From positions 7,501,001 to 7,565,000 of the forward strand of contig NZ_CP108427.1 of the NCBI RefSeq assembly GCF_035982055.1: a stretch of 64,000 nucleotides of DNA, read 5' to 3'. Of this stretch, positions 1 to 8,108 are shown piece after piece (the stretch's first letter is position 1; each line of letters starts with the position of its first letter). Below the pieces are notes generated by a model, which worked only from the letters and a program-made list of their open reading frames with translations, ran no database searches and was not told the origin of the DNA. This DNA is from Streptomyces sp. NBC_01288 (GTDB lineage Bacteria; Actinomycetota; Actinomycetes; Streptomycetales; Streptomycetaceae). Position numbers and translations under genes: made by a program.

Positions 1-483
1 GACCGGAATCCCGGACTCGACCAGCAACCGGATCTGCTCGTGCGACCGCTCGCCGCCCTCCAGCTTCACGGCGCCCACCCCGGCCTCCTTCACCAGCCGG
101 GTCGCCGAGCGCAGCGCCTGCACCGGACCCTCCTGGTAGGAGCCGAAGGGCAGGTCGGCCACGATCAGGGCGCGGCTCGTGCCCCGTACGACGGCCGCGG
201 ACAGCATGGCCATCTCGTCGAGGGTGACCGGCACGGTCGACTCGTACCCGAGGTGGCAGTTGCCCGCCGAGTCACCGACGAGCATGACCGGGATCCCGGC
301 CTCGTCGAAGACGGACGCGGTCATCGCGTCGTAGGCGGTGAGCATGGGCCACTTCTCGCCGCGTTCCTTGGCGAGGGCGATGTCCCGGACGGTGATGCGG
401 CGTGTGCCCTTGCCTCCGTACAGCGCCTTGCTGCCGTCGGAGGAGCTGTTCTTCCCAGCCTGGGCAGCCGAAAGCTGCGTCAT
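1..483 (-). CDS. panB: 3-methyl-2-oxobutanoate hydroxymethyltransferase (5' part only)
   Basis: This is the N-terminal 161 residues; the rest lies beyond the left window edge. PanB transfers a hydroxymethyl group from 5,10-methylene-tetrahydrofolate to 2-oxoisovalerate, the first committed step of pantothenate and coenzyme A synthesis, in the cytoplasm. Seen in the translation: the PanB core motifs MLTAYDA and VGDSAGN (with the Mg-binding Asp of the family), followed by DLPFGSY and KLEGG. A Streptomyces-type Ser/Gly-rich tail of about 20 residues precedes the core. I chose the ATG at 483 because AAGGAG lies 8 bases before it; an in-frame ATG at 504 has no ribosome site. Gene and start are nearly certain. 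Confidence 0.95.
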   Translation of the reverse strand, partial: MTQLSAAQAGKNSSSDGSKALYGGKGTRRITVRDIALAKERGEKWPMLTAYDAMTASVFDEAGIPVMLVGDSAGNCHLGYESTVPVTLDEMAMLSAAVVRGTSRALIVADLPFGSYQEGPVQALRSATRLVKEAGVGAVKLEGGERSHEQIRLLVESGIPV

Positions 484-603
484 TGCAACGGCTCCTTCAG
501 TCATCTTGAGGCACCCTTACGGCGTCCCCAGATCCCCTCCATGGTGGCACCTCGTGCCACAGAGGGCCAGAGGGACCCCAGTCGCCCGCGTCACGTACGA
601 AGG

Positions 604-643
604 CATGCTTAAGGAGGCCCATGCGTAAGAAGGCATACGTAAG
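604..643. repeat. three short direct repeats upstream of panB
   Basis: CATGCTTAAG (604-613), CATGCGTAAG (620-629) and CATACGTAAG (634-643) are imperfect copies spaced 14-16 bases apart in the gap between panB and the divergent exporter. They could be a regulator binding array or a relic of slippage. No function is assigned. Confidence 0.5.
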
Positions 644-658
644 GCCTGAGTAAAATAT

Positions 659-687
659 TTACGATACGGCACCGTCCCGTATCGTAA
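659..687. promoter_or_regulatory. inverted-repeat operator of the exporter/TetR operon
   Basis: TTACGATACGG (659-669) and CCGTATCGTAA (677-687) form a perfect 11-bp inverted repeat with a 7-base spacer, 29 bases before the ATG of the DHA2 exporter. A TAGTCT hexamer (704-709) placed like a -10 box ends 7 bases before that ATG, so the transcript may be leaderless and the palindrome would cover the -35 region. Size, symmetry and position fit a TetR-family operator. The natural candidate repressor is the TetR gene at 2362. Confidence 0.75.
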
Positions 688-716
688 TTGGCCCGGCGCT
701 CCCTAGTCTGGACCGC

Positions 717-2306
717 ATGACCACTCCACCCGTCCCCGGCACCCGGATACCCGAAGCGGTGCACCGCCGTCGCTGGGCCATCCTCGGCGTGCTGATGCTG
801 AGCCTGCTCATCGTGGTGCTCGACAACTCGATCCTCAACGTCGCCATCAAGACCATCTCCACCCCGGCCCCGACCGGCCTGGGCGCCACCCAGAGCGAGC
901 TGGAGTGGGCGATCAACGCCTACACCCTCGTCTTCGCCGGTCTGCTGTTCACCGCGGGCCTCCTGGGCGACCGGATCGGCCGCAAGAAGGTCCTGCTCGG
1001 CGGACTCGTCGTGTTCGGCATCGGCTCCGCGCTCGCCGCCGAGTCCGGCTCGCCGGACCAACTCATCGGCTACCGCGCCCTGATGGCCCTCGGCGCCGCG
1101 TTCGTGATGCCCGCCACCCTCGCCGTCCTCATGAACGTCTTCGAGCGCGACGAGCAGCCCAAGGCCATCGGCATCTGGGCCGGCGGCGTCGGCCTCGCCA
1201 TCGCGATCGGCCCGATCACCGGCGGCGTGCTCCTCGACCACTTCTGGTGGGGCTCGGTCTTCCTGATCAACGTGCCCATCGTGCTGGTCGCCCTCGCCCT
1301 GATGATCTGGCTGGTCCCCGACTCCCGCGACCCGAAGCCCGGCCGCCTCGACCCGGTCGGCGTCGTCCTGTCCGTCGTGGGCCTCGTCCTGCTGGTCTAC
1401 GGCATCATCGAGGGCGGCGAGCTGGCCGACTTCACGGCACCGAAGGTGCTGGCGACGATCATCGCCGGTGTCGTCGTGCTCGCCGGGTTCGTCTGGTTCG
1501 AGAAGCGCAGCGACCACCCGTCGATCGACGTCACGTACTTCAAGAACAAGGTGTTCTCGGCCGCGATCGCCGCCATCGCGCTGGTCTTCTTCGCGCTGAT
1601 GGGCGTGACCTTCTTCTCGGTCTTCTACACCCAGAGCGTGCGCGGCTACTCGCCGCTCCAGACCGGCCTGCTGATGCTGCCGCTGGCCGCCGCACAGATG
1701 ATCTTCGCGCCGCGGGCCCGGCTGGTCGTCAACCGGTTCGGCAACAGGATCACGACCGGCGTCGGCCTGCTGGTGCTCGCCGGGATGCTCGCCGCCTTCG
1801 CGACCCTCAAGGCGGACACGCCCATCTGGATCCTGGAGGTCATCTTCTTCTTCATGGGCGCCGGCATGGCCCACGTGATGACCCCGACCAGCGTCGTCAT
1901 CATGCAGGCGCTGCCGCGCGAGAAGGCGGGTTCCGCGTCCGCGCTGAGCAACACCTTCCGCCAGGTCGGCGGCGCCCTCGGCATCGCCGTCCTCGGCTCG
2001 GTGCTGTCCACGGCGTACCGCAACGGCATCGAGGGCAAGCTCGGCTCGGTACCGGCCGCCCTGCGCGACACCGCCGGCGAGTCCATCGAGGCCACCCTCG
2101 GTGTCGCCGCGAAGCTCGGCCCGCAGGGCAGGGCCCTGGTCACCCCGGCCAACGACGCCTTCCTGCACGCCATGCACGTCACCGCCCTGTGCGGCACGGG
2201 CGTCGCGCTCATCGGCGCCGTAGTGGCGTTCCTCTTCCTGCCCGGCAGGCCTCCGGTCCCTCAGGAGGGCAAGGAGGAGTCGGAGTTGGTCGTCGTAGGG
2301 GAATAG
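717..2306 (+). CDS. DHA2-family MFS drug exporter (EmrB/QacA type)
   Basis: A 529-residue integral membrane antiporter. It shows about 14 hydrophobic segments, the DHA2 loop motif GDRIGRKKVLLGG after TM2, and motif C-like glycines in TM5 (GIWAGGVGLAIAIGPITGG). Members export drugs, dyes or secondary metabolites using the proton gradient; the substrate cannot be read from sequence. The ATG lies almost at the expected transcription start, so translation may be leaderless. A TetR regulator follows 55 bases downstream on the same strand and a strong palindrome precedes the gene, the usual autoregulated exporter-repressor arrangement. Confidence 0.92.
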   Translation: MTTPPVPGTRIPEAVHRRRWAILGVLMLSLLIVVLDNSILNVAIKTISTPAPTGLGATQSELEWAINAYTLVFAGLLFTAGLLGDRIGRKKVLLGGLVVFGIGSALAAESGSPDQLIGYRALMALGAAFVMPATLAVLMNVFERDEQPKAIGIWAGGVGLAIAIGPITGGVLLDHFWWGSVFLINVPIVLVALALMIWLVPDSRDPKPGRLDPVGVVLSVVGLVLLVYGIIEGGELADFTAPKVLATIIAGVVVLAGFVWFEKRSDHPSIDVTYFKNKVFSAAIAAIALVFFALMGVTFFSVFYTQSVRGYSPLQTGLLMLPLAAAQMIFAPRARLVVNRFGNRITTGVGLLVLAGMLAAFATLKADTPIWILEVIFFFMGAGMAHVMTPTSVVIMQALPREKAGSASALSNTFRQVGGALGIAVLGSVLSTAYRNGIEGKLGSVPAALRDTAGESIEATLGVAAKLGPQGRALVTPANDAFLHAMHVTALCGTGVALIGAVVAFLFLPGRPPVPQEGKEESELVVVGE

Positions 2307-2361
2307 CGACGACAATCACCTGAGACGGGAACGGGGGGAACAGCGGAAGGGACGGAGTGAA

Positions 2362-3039
2362 GTGAGCCTTGCCGACAACGGCACCGCCACCGGTACCGCC
2401 AATGGCAACGACGATGGCACCGACAGCGGGACTCGGCCGCCGTGCGCGCCCACCAGGGGGCGTCCGCGCAGCGAGGCCGTCGAACGGGCCATCACGGAGG
2501 GCGTGATGAAGCTCCTGGAGGAAGGCGTGCCGCTGGCCGAACTCTCCATCGAGCGCATCGCCCGTACCGCCGGAGTCGGCAAGGCCACCATCTACCGCCG
2601 CTGGCCGGGCAAGGAGGAGTTGTTCGTCGATGTCGTCCGCGAGGCGGAGCCGCAGGACCCCGAACTGCCCGGCACCTCCCTGCGCGACGACCTCGTCGCC
2701 ATGATGGAACAGCTGCGCCAGCGCGGCCTGATGACCCGGTCCTCGGCGCTCCTGCACAACGTGTACGCGCAGATGAAGAGCACCCCGAAGGTGTGGACCG
2801 CCTACCACGCGACCGTCGTGGAACCCCGCCGCCGCAAGCAGGTCGACCTCCTGCGCCGGGCCCAGGAGAACGGCGAACTCCGCACCGACCTCGACCCCGA
2901 GCTGATGAACGACATGCTGGTCGGCCCGATGCTCCTGCGCACCGTCATGCGCTTCGACGCGGACCTCCCCGAGGGCCTGTCGGAACTCCTCGTCGACACG
3001 GTGCTGGTGGCCCTACGACCCGTCAGGCCTGCCAACTGA
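2362..3039 (+). CDS. TetR/AcrR-family transcriptional regulator
   Basis: 225 residues starting at GTG with GGAG upstream. After a low-complexity Gly/Asn/Thr tail of about 30 residues comes a TetR helix-turn-helix: SIERIARTAGVGKATIYRRWPGKEELF at about residues 54-80 (quoted in part: AGVGKATIYRRW). The C-terminal domain is of the TetR_C type with a helix-rich ligand pocket. It is co-directional with the exporter and probably co-transcribed, so it likely represses both genes through the palindrome at 659-687 until a ligand, perhaps the export substrate, binds. Confidence 0.9.
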   Translation: MSLADNGTATGTANGNDDGTDSGTRPPCAPTRGRPRSEAVERAITEGVMKLLEEGVPLAELSIERIARTAGVGKATIYRRWPGKEELFVDVVREAEPQDPELPGTSLRDDLVAMMEQLRQRGLMTRSSALLHNVYAQMKSTPKVWTAYHATVVEPRRRKQVDLLRRAQENGELRTDLDPELMNDMLVGPMLLRTVMRFDADLPEGLSELLVDTVLVALRPVRPAN

Positions 3040-3227
3040 GTAACCGTCCGAATGTGCGCGTTCCGTCACAGAAGCCGCTCCCGCCGCGCGTGTTCGGAAC
3101 TCCGGACACCGACTTGTTCGTCCTCGTGCCCGTACGGCCGTCATGGGACGGCGGATCGGAACCGATCATCCCCTAGGGTCGTAGGCGCGGGGACGATGGT
3201 GTGCACGGCAGGTAGTGAGGCGACGGT

Positions 3228-4280
3228 ATGGCACAGCAGGCGTATGTGACGGAGACGGACGACGGCGGCTCGGGGGACGAGCCGCGCGGATCCCGGCTTC
3301 GGCGCCTGTGGAACAGACTGACGGGTGGCTGGCGCGACGATCCCAGGATCTGGCGCCGGGGCCTGGTCCTCGCCGCGCTCGCGATCCTCCTGTCCCTCGT
3401 CATGCTGCTGCACTCACGCATCCCGAACCGGATCGGCAACCTCGGCAGCCTCACGGAGACGTTCCTGCCGTGGTTCGGGCTCGCGATCCCGGTCCTCCTG
3501 GTCCTCGGCCTGGTCCGGAAGTCGGCGACCGCGCTCATCGCCGTCGTCCTCCCGACGGTCGTGTGGCTGAACCTCTTCGGCGGACTGCTGCTCAGCGACA
3601 AGACCGGCACCGGCGGCGACCTGACGGTGGCCACGCACAACGTCAACGCGGAGAACCCCGACCCGGCCGGTACGGCCCGTGACGTCGCCGCGTCCGGCGC
3701 GGACATCGTCGCCCTGGAGGAACTGACGGCCTCGGCGGTCCCGACGTACGAGAAGGCCCTCGCCTCGACGTACAAGTACCACGCGGTCGAGGGCACGGTC
3801 GGGCTGTGGAGCAAGTACCCGATGACCGGCGTCAAGGCCGTGGACATAAAGCTGGGCTGGACGCGCGCGATGCGCGCCACCGTCGCGACCCCCGAGGGAC
3901 AGATCGCGGTCTACGTCGCCCACCTCCCCTCGGTGCGGGTGAAGATCCAGGCCGGCTTCACGGCCCGGCAGCGCGACACGAGCGCCGACGCGCTGGGTGA
4001 GGCCATCGCCGCCGAGCCGCTCAAGCGGAAGATCCTCCTCGGCGACCTGAACGGCACGATGAACGACCGCTCGCTGAACGCCGTCACCTCCCAGATGCGC
4101 TCCACGCAGGGCGCGGCGGGCAGCGGCTTCGGGTTCAGCTGGCCGGCGTCGTTCCCGATGGCGCGGATCGACCAGATCATGGTCCAGGGCGTGGAGCCGG
4201 TCACCTCGTGGACCCTGCCCAGGACGGGCAGCGACCACCTCCCGATCGCGGCCCGTGTGAACCTCGACACGAGCTCGTAG
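3228..4280 (+). CDS. membrane-anchored endonuclease/exonuclease/phosphatase (EEP) family protein
   Basis: 350 residues. The first third holds three hydrophobic segments (about residues 45-65, 83-100 and 105-125); the rest is an EEP fold that should lie outside the membrane. EEP catalytic signatures are visible: THNVN, ALEEL (metal-binding Glu), GDLNG, RIDQIM and the final SDHLPI (His/Asp pair). Such proteins hydrolyse phosphodiesters of nucleic acids, sphingolipids or inositol phosphates. The membrane anchor makes a lipid or extracellular substrate more likely than chromosomal DNA, but this is inference. Its own promoter probably lies in the 188-base gap after tetR. Confidence 0.85.
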   Translation: MAQQAYVTETDDGGSGDEPRGSRLRRLWNRLTGGWRDDPRIWRRGLVLAALAILLSLVMLLHSRIPNRIGNLGSLTETFLPWFGLAIPVLLVLGLVRKSATALIAVVLPTVVWLNLFGGLLLSDKTGTGGDLTVATHNVNAENPDPAGTARDVAASGADIVALEELTASAVPTYEKALASTYKYHAVEGTVGLWSKYPMTGVKAVDIKLGWTRAMRATVATPEGQIAVYVAHLPSVRVKIQAGFTARQRDTSADALGEAIAAEPLKRKILLGDLNGTMNDRSLNAVTSQMRSTQGAAGSGFGFSWPASFPMARIDQIMVQGVEPVTSWTLPRTGSDHLPIAARVNLDTSS

Positions 4281-4309
4281 CGCGTGGAATAGCGGGCCCG
4301 GGAGCCTTT

Positions 4310-4345
4310 GTTCCGTAACTGAACTTAAGCTCAGCAGTACGGAAC
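4310..4345. promoter_or_regulatory. nested inverted repeat before the DHA1 exporter
   Basis: GTTCCGTA (4310-4317) and TACGGAAC (4338-4345) are exact inverted copies. Between them lies a second near-palindrome, CTGAACTTAAGCTCAG (4319-4334), centred on CTTAAG. The element sits 33 bases before the ATG at 4378 and looks like a dimeric repressor or activator site. No regulator gene is adjacent, so the cognate protein is unknown. Confidence 0.55.
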
Positions 4346-4377
4346 TCCGCTCTCCCCCGAAAGGCACAGGCTCTTCC

Positions 4378-5592
4378 ATGCCCCTGGCCCTGCTCGCTCT
4401 GGCCGTCGGCGCTTTTGGTATCGGCACCACCGAATTCGTGATCATGGGCCTTCTGCCCGAGGTCGCGGACGACCTGAACGTCTCCATCCCCACGGCGGGC
4501 CACCTGGTCTCGGCGTACGCGCTGGGCGTCGTCATCGGCGCCCCGCTGCTCGCCGCGGTCACGGCCCGCCTGTCCCGCCGCACGGTCCTGATCGGCCTGA
4601 TGGCACTGTTCGTGGCGGGCAACGTCCTCTCGGCCTTCGCCGCGAACTACGACTACCTCCTGGCGGCCCGCTTCCTGAGCGGCCTGCCGCACGGCGCCTT
4701 CTTCGGCGTAGGAGCGGTCGTCGCCACGACGATGGTCGCGCCCGAACGCAAGGCCCGCTCCGTCTCCCTGATGTTCCTGGGCCTCACGGTCGCCAACGTC
4801 GTGGGCGTACCGGCGGCCACGCTGATGGGCCAGCACCTGGGCTGGCGGGCCACGTTCCTCGGCGTGAGCGTGATCGGCGTCGCGGCGATAGCGTCCCTGG
4901 CGTTCCTGATCCCGCGCGACCACGCACACGCGCCCGCGGTGGGCCTGCGCCGCGAACTGGCGGCGCTTCGCTCCCTCCCGGTCTGGCTGGCCCTCGGCAC
5001 CACAGTGGCCGGCTTCGGCGCCCTGTTCTCGGCCTACAGCTACATCACCCCGATGCTGACGGACGCGGCAGGCTTCGCGGAGGGCAGCGTGACGCTCCTC
5101 CTGGCCCTGTTCGGCGTAGGCGCGACGGCGGGCAACCTGGTGGGCGGCCGCCTGGCGGACCACTCCCTCCGCGGCACCCTCTTCGGCGGCCTGACATCCC
5201 TGGCCGTCGTCCTGGCCCTGTTCCCCCTCCTGATGACGACGGAGTGGACGGCAGCCCTGGCGGTGATCCTGCTGGGCATGGCGGCGTTCGTCACGGGCTC
5301 CCCGCTCCAGCTGATGGTCATGGAAAAGGCCTCGGCAGGCCCGTCGTTGGCCTCCTCCGCAAACCAGGCAGCCTTCAACTTGGCCAACGCGGGCGGCGCT
5401 TGGATCGGCGGCCTCGCCCTGGCGGCGGGCTTCGGCGCTACGTCGCCTGCGGTGGCCGGAGCGGTGTTGGCCGTGCTGGGGTTGGGAGTTGCGGCTACGG
5501 CGGCGACGGTGGACCGGCGGCGGGCGGTACCGGGACGCGAGCGCGTGGTCGCGACCCACGTCCCCGAACAGGCACCGGCGTTGCGCCCCTGA
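4378..5592 (+). CDS. DHA1-family MFS exporter (AraJ/YdhP-like)
   Basis: 404 residues, 12 predicted membrane helices. The N-terminus reads FGIGTTEFVIMGLLPEV, typical of the AraJ/YdhP/CmlR group of drug and sugar exporters, followed by RLSRRTVL (loop 2-3 motif) and RFLSGLPHGAFFGVG. The ribosome site before the chosen ATG is poor (AAAGG 15 bases away), so translation may depend on a leaderless or short-leader transcript. The gene is monocistronic and preceded by a nested palindrome. The substrate is unknown; chloramphenicol-like drugs and arabinose are known substrates in the group but cannot be assigned here. Confidence 0.9.
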   Translation: MPLALLALAVGAFGIGTTEFVIMGLLPEVADDLNVSIPTAGHLVSAYALGVVIGAPLLAAVTARLSRRTVLIGLMALFVAGNVLSAFAANYDYLLAARFLSGLPHGAFFGVGAVVATTMVAPERKARSVSLMFLGLTVANVVGVPAATLMGQHLGWRATFLGVSVIGVAAIASLAFLIPRDHAHAPAVGLRRELAALRSLPVWLALGTTVAGFGALFSAYSYITPMLTDAAGFAEGSVTLLLALFGVGATAGNLVGGRLADHSLRGTLFGGLTSLAVVLALFPLLMTTEWTAALAVILLGMAAFVTGSPLQLMVMEKASAGPSLASSANQAAFNLANAGGAWIGGLALAAGFGATSPAVAGAVLAVLGLGVAATAATVDRRRAVPGRERVVATHVPEQAPALRP

Positions 5593-5601
5593 CCCTGCCC
5601 A

Positions 5602-5632
5602 CCCTCCCACCCGCCCCGGTCGGTGGGGAGGG
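5602..5632. terminator. stem-loop between convergent genes
   Basis: CCCTCCCACC (5602-5611) pairs with GGTGGGGAGGG (5622-5632) apart from one bulged G. It lies 10 bases after the exporter stop and before the 3' end of the minus-strand fragment, so it can serve both directions. Confidence 0.55.
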
Positions 5633-5653
5633 GCACCGGCCGCTCGACGGGCG

Positions 5654-5926
5654 TCAGTTGAGGATGACGCCGTACGAAGGCACCTCGTGGGCGCGGCGAC
5701 TGGCCTTCCGGTAGTCGATCGACAGCGGGTACCGCTTGATGTGCTTGAGCACGACCCCGCCCGTGTTCTTGCCGAGGATCCCGTTGACCGCCGACTGGGT
5801 CGTGTCCCAGTGGTAGTTGTTCACGAAGGACTGCGCACAGCCGACCGAATCGGGGTTGTTGGCGTGCCCGTAGCCGACGTCCGGGATTCCGGGGTCCGCA
5901 TGGGCCGTCGTCGTCCCGAGCCCCAT
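5654..5926 (-). pseudogene. short fragment of a secreted protein downstream of nadE
   Basis: From the ATG at 5926 there are 90 residues starting MGLGTTTAHADPGIPDVG. The TTTAHA-ADP pattern looks like the last part of a signal peptide with its cleavage site, but the positively charged N-region and most of the hydrophobic core are missing. Upstream sequence in the same frame runs into the end of nadE (stop at 5953). The remaining 80 residues (WDTTQSAVNGILGKNTGG and so on) vaguely resemble a peptidoglycan-binding repeat, not strongly. The simplest reading is the tail of a secreted protein whose 5' end was deleted. A functional small protein translated from the nadE message is the alternative. I do not recognise the family. 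Confidence 0.45.
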
Positions 5927-5952
5927 GGTGACGGCCGGGCCCCGGAACAGCT

Positions 5953-7998
5953 CTAGTCGAACCGCTCCAGATCCCGCAGCCAGGCAGTCGCCGACCCATC
6001 CGAAGGCGCCCGCCAATCCCCCCGAGGCGACAACGACCCCCCCGCCGAAACCTTCGGCCCATTGGGCATCGCCGACCGCTTGAACTGCGCGAACCCGAAG
6101 AACCGCCGGCAGAACACCTCCAGCCACGACCGGATCTCGGGAAGGTCGTACGCAACCCGTTTCGCCTCAGGGAACCCCGGAGGCCAAGCCCCCGCCCCCA
6201 CCTCGTGCCACGCGTGCCACGCCAAGAACGCGATCTTCGACGGCCGGAACCCGTACCGCAGCACATGGAACAGCGTGAAGTCGTGCAGCGCGTACGGCCC
6301 GATCTTCGACTCCGTGGACTGCATCTCCTCGCCCGGTACCAGTTCCGGGCTGATCTCCGTGTCGAGGATCGCGGTGAGGATCTTGCCGGTCTCCTCGTCG
6401 AACTGGTCGCTGCTGACGACCCAGCGGATCAGGTGCTGGATGAGGGTCTTCGGCACGCCCGAGTTGACGTTGTAGTGGCTCATCTGGTCGCCGACGCCGT
6501 ACGTGGACCAGCCGAGCGCCAGCTCCGAGAGGTCGCCCGTGCCGAGCACGATGCCGTTGTGCTGGTTGGCGAGGCGGAACAAGTAGTCCGTGCGCAGGCC
6601 CGCCTGGACGTTCTCGAAGGTGACGTCGTACACCGGCTCGCCGGAGGCGAAGGGGTGGTCCATCTCCTTCAGCATCAGCCGTGCCGTCGGCGTGATGTCC
6701 AGCTCGGCCGCCGTGACGCCGATCGCCCGCATCAACGCGTGCGCGTTGTCCTTCGTGTGGTCGCTGGTCGCGAAACCGGGCAGCGTCCACGCCAGGATGT
6801 CGCCGCGCGGACGCCCCGCGCGGTCCATCGCCCGCGCGGCGACGATCAGCGCGTGCGTCGAGTCGAGGCCGCCGGACACCCCGATGACCACCTTCGGGCC
6901 GCCGATCGCGGCGAGGCGTTGTTGCAACCCCTCGACCTGGATGTTGTACGCCTCGTAGCAGTCCTGTGCGAGGCGCTCCGCGTCGGCCGGCACGAACGGG
7001 AAGCGTTCCAGGCGCCGGCGGAGTCCCAAGTCGGTTAGCGGCGGGGCGAGTTCGAAGGAGACCGTGCGGAAGTCGGCCGTCCTCGCCCGGTGCGTACGGC
7101 GGTTGTCGTCGAACGTGCCCATCCGCTGCCGCTCCTGCCGCAGCAGGTCGAGGTCGATGTCGGCCACCGCGTACTCGTCGCCCAGCGGGAAGCGTTCCGT
7201 CTCGGCGAGCAGTGCGCCGTTCTCGTAGATCATCGCCTGGCCGTCCCAGGACAGGTCGGTGGTCGACTCGCCGAGGCCGGCCGCGGCGTAGACGTACGCG
7301 GCGAGGCAGCGCGCGGACGCCGAGCGGCAGAGGAGTTTGCGGTCCTCGGCGCGGCCTACCGTGATCGGGCTGCCGGAGAGGTTGACGAGGACCGTCGCGC
7401 CCGCCAGAGCGGCCTCGGCGCTCGGCGGCACCGGCACCCACATGTCCTCGCAGATCTCCGCGTGCAGCACGAGGGACGGTACGTCCTGCGCGGCGAACAG
7501 CAGATCCACCCCGAACGGCACGCTCTCGCCGCCCACTCGGATCGAACCGCCGCGCTCGTCCGCGCCGTCGGCGATCTGGCGGCGCTCGTAGAACTCGCGG
7601 TAGTTCGGGGGATACGACTTCGGTACGACACCCAGGACCCGGCCACGATGCACCAGCACCGCGCAGTTGTAGATCCGGTTGCGGTGGCGCAGCGGGGCCC
7701 CGACGACCAGCACCGGCAGCAGGTCCGCCGACCCCGTCACCACCTCCCGCAGCGCCTCCTCGACCTGGTCCAGGAGGACGTCCTGGAGGAGCAGGTCCTC
7801 GATGGAGTAGCCGCACAGGCCCATCTCCGCGAAGACGGCGACGGCGACGCCCTCCTCGTCGCACCGGCGAGCGTGGCGCAGGACGGCCTCGGCGTTGGCG
7901 TGCGGGTCCGCGATCACGGTGTGACCCGTGCAGGCGGCGACCCGGGCGAAGCCGTGCTGATAGATCGACCAGAAGTTCAGTGGAGGCACGGGCACCAC
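5953..7998 (-). CDS. nadE: glutamine-dependent NAD+ synthetase
   Basis: 681 residues, the long two-domain form known from Mycobacterium tuberculosis and Streptomyces. The N-terminal nitrilase-type glutaminase shows the Glu-Lys-Cys triad: Glu58 in FAEMGLCGYS, Lys127 in VPKSYPPNYREFYE and Cys183 in EICEDMW. The C-terminal synthetase domain holds the PP-loop GVSGGLDST near residue 375. The enzyme amidates nicotinic acid adenine dinucleotide with ATP, using ammonia channelled from glutamine. The start is a GTG at 7998; a second GTG one codon later is equally possible. The stem-loop upstream separates it from the peptidase gene. Confidence 0.95.
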   Translation of the reverse strand: MVPVPPLNFWSIYQHGFARVAACTGHTVIADPHANAEAVLRHARRCDEEGVAVAVFAEMGLCGYSIEDLLLQDVLLDQVEEALREVVTGSADLLPVLVVGAPLRHRNRIYNCAVLVHRGRVLGVVPKSYPPNYREFYERRQIADGADERGGSIRVGGESVPFGVDLLFAAQDVPSLVLHAEICEDMWVPVPPSAEAALAGATVLVNLSGSPITVGRAEDRKLLCRSASARCLAAYVYAAAGLGESTTDLSWDGQAMIYENGALLAETERFPLGDEYAVADIDLDLLRQERQRMGTFDDNRRTHRARTADFRTVSFELAPPLTDLGLRRRLERFPFVPADAERLAQDCYEAYNIQVEGLQQRLAAIGGPKVVIGVSGGLDSTHALIVAARAMDRAGRPRGDILAWTLPGFATSDHTKDNAHALMRAIGVTAAELDITPTARLMLKEMDHPFASGEPVYDVTFENVQAGLRTDYLFRLANQHNGIVLGTGDLSELALGWSTYGVGDQMSHYNVNSGVPKTLIQHLIRWVVSSDQFDEETGKILTAILDTEISPELVPGEEMQSTESKIGPYALHDFTLFHVLRYGFRPSKIAFLAWHAWHEVGAGAWPPGFPEAKRVAYDLPEIRSWLEVFCRRFFGFAQFKRSAMPNGPKVSAGGSLSPRGDWRAPSDGSATAWLRDLERFD

Positions 7999-8028
7999 TG
8001 TAATCGCCTGTAATCGTCAGGGCGACGC

Positions 8029-8071
8029 AATGGGGTGGCGTGAGGTGTGGTGCACCCCACGCCACCCCATT
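8029..8071. terminator. 14-bp stem-loop terminator after the S53 peptidase
   Basis: AATGGGGTGGCGTG (8029-8042) and CACGCCACCCCATT (8058-8071) are perfect inverted copies with a 15-base loop. The element sits 37 bases beyond the peptidase stop and 30 bases before the nadE start, so it should end peptidase transcription. It lacks a U-run, as is common in Streptomyces. Confidence 0.8.
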
Positions 8072-8108
8072 TACAGGTGACTACTCGCTACTTGTTGCCG
8101 CTACGAGG

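Noticed and set aside
609..2315. Long minus-strand frame opposite the DHA2 exporter
   Set aside because: Low-complexity Asp/Glu/His/Gln composition typical of antisense frames in high-G+C DNA; the sense frame has clear MFS motifs.
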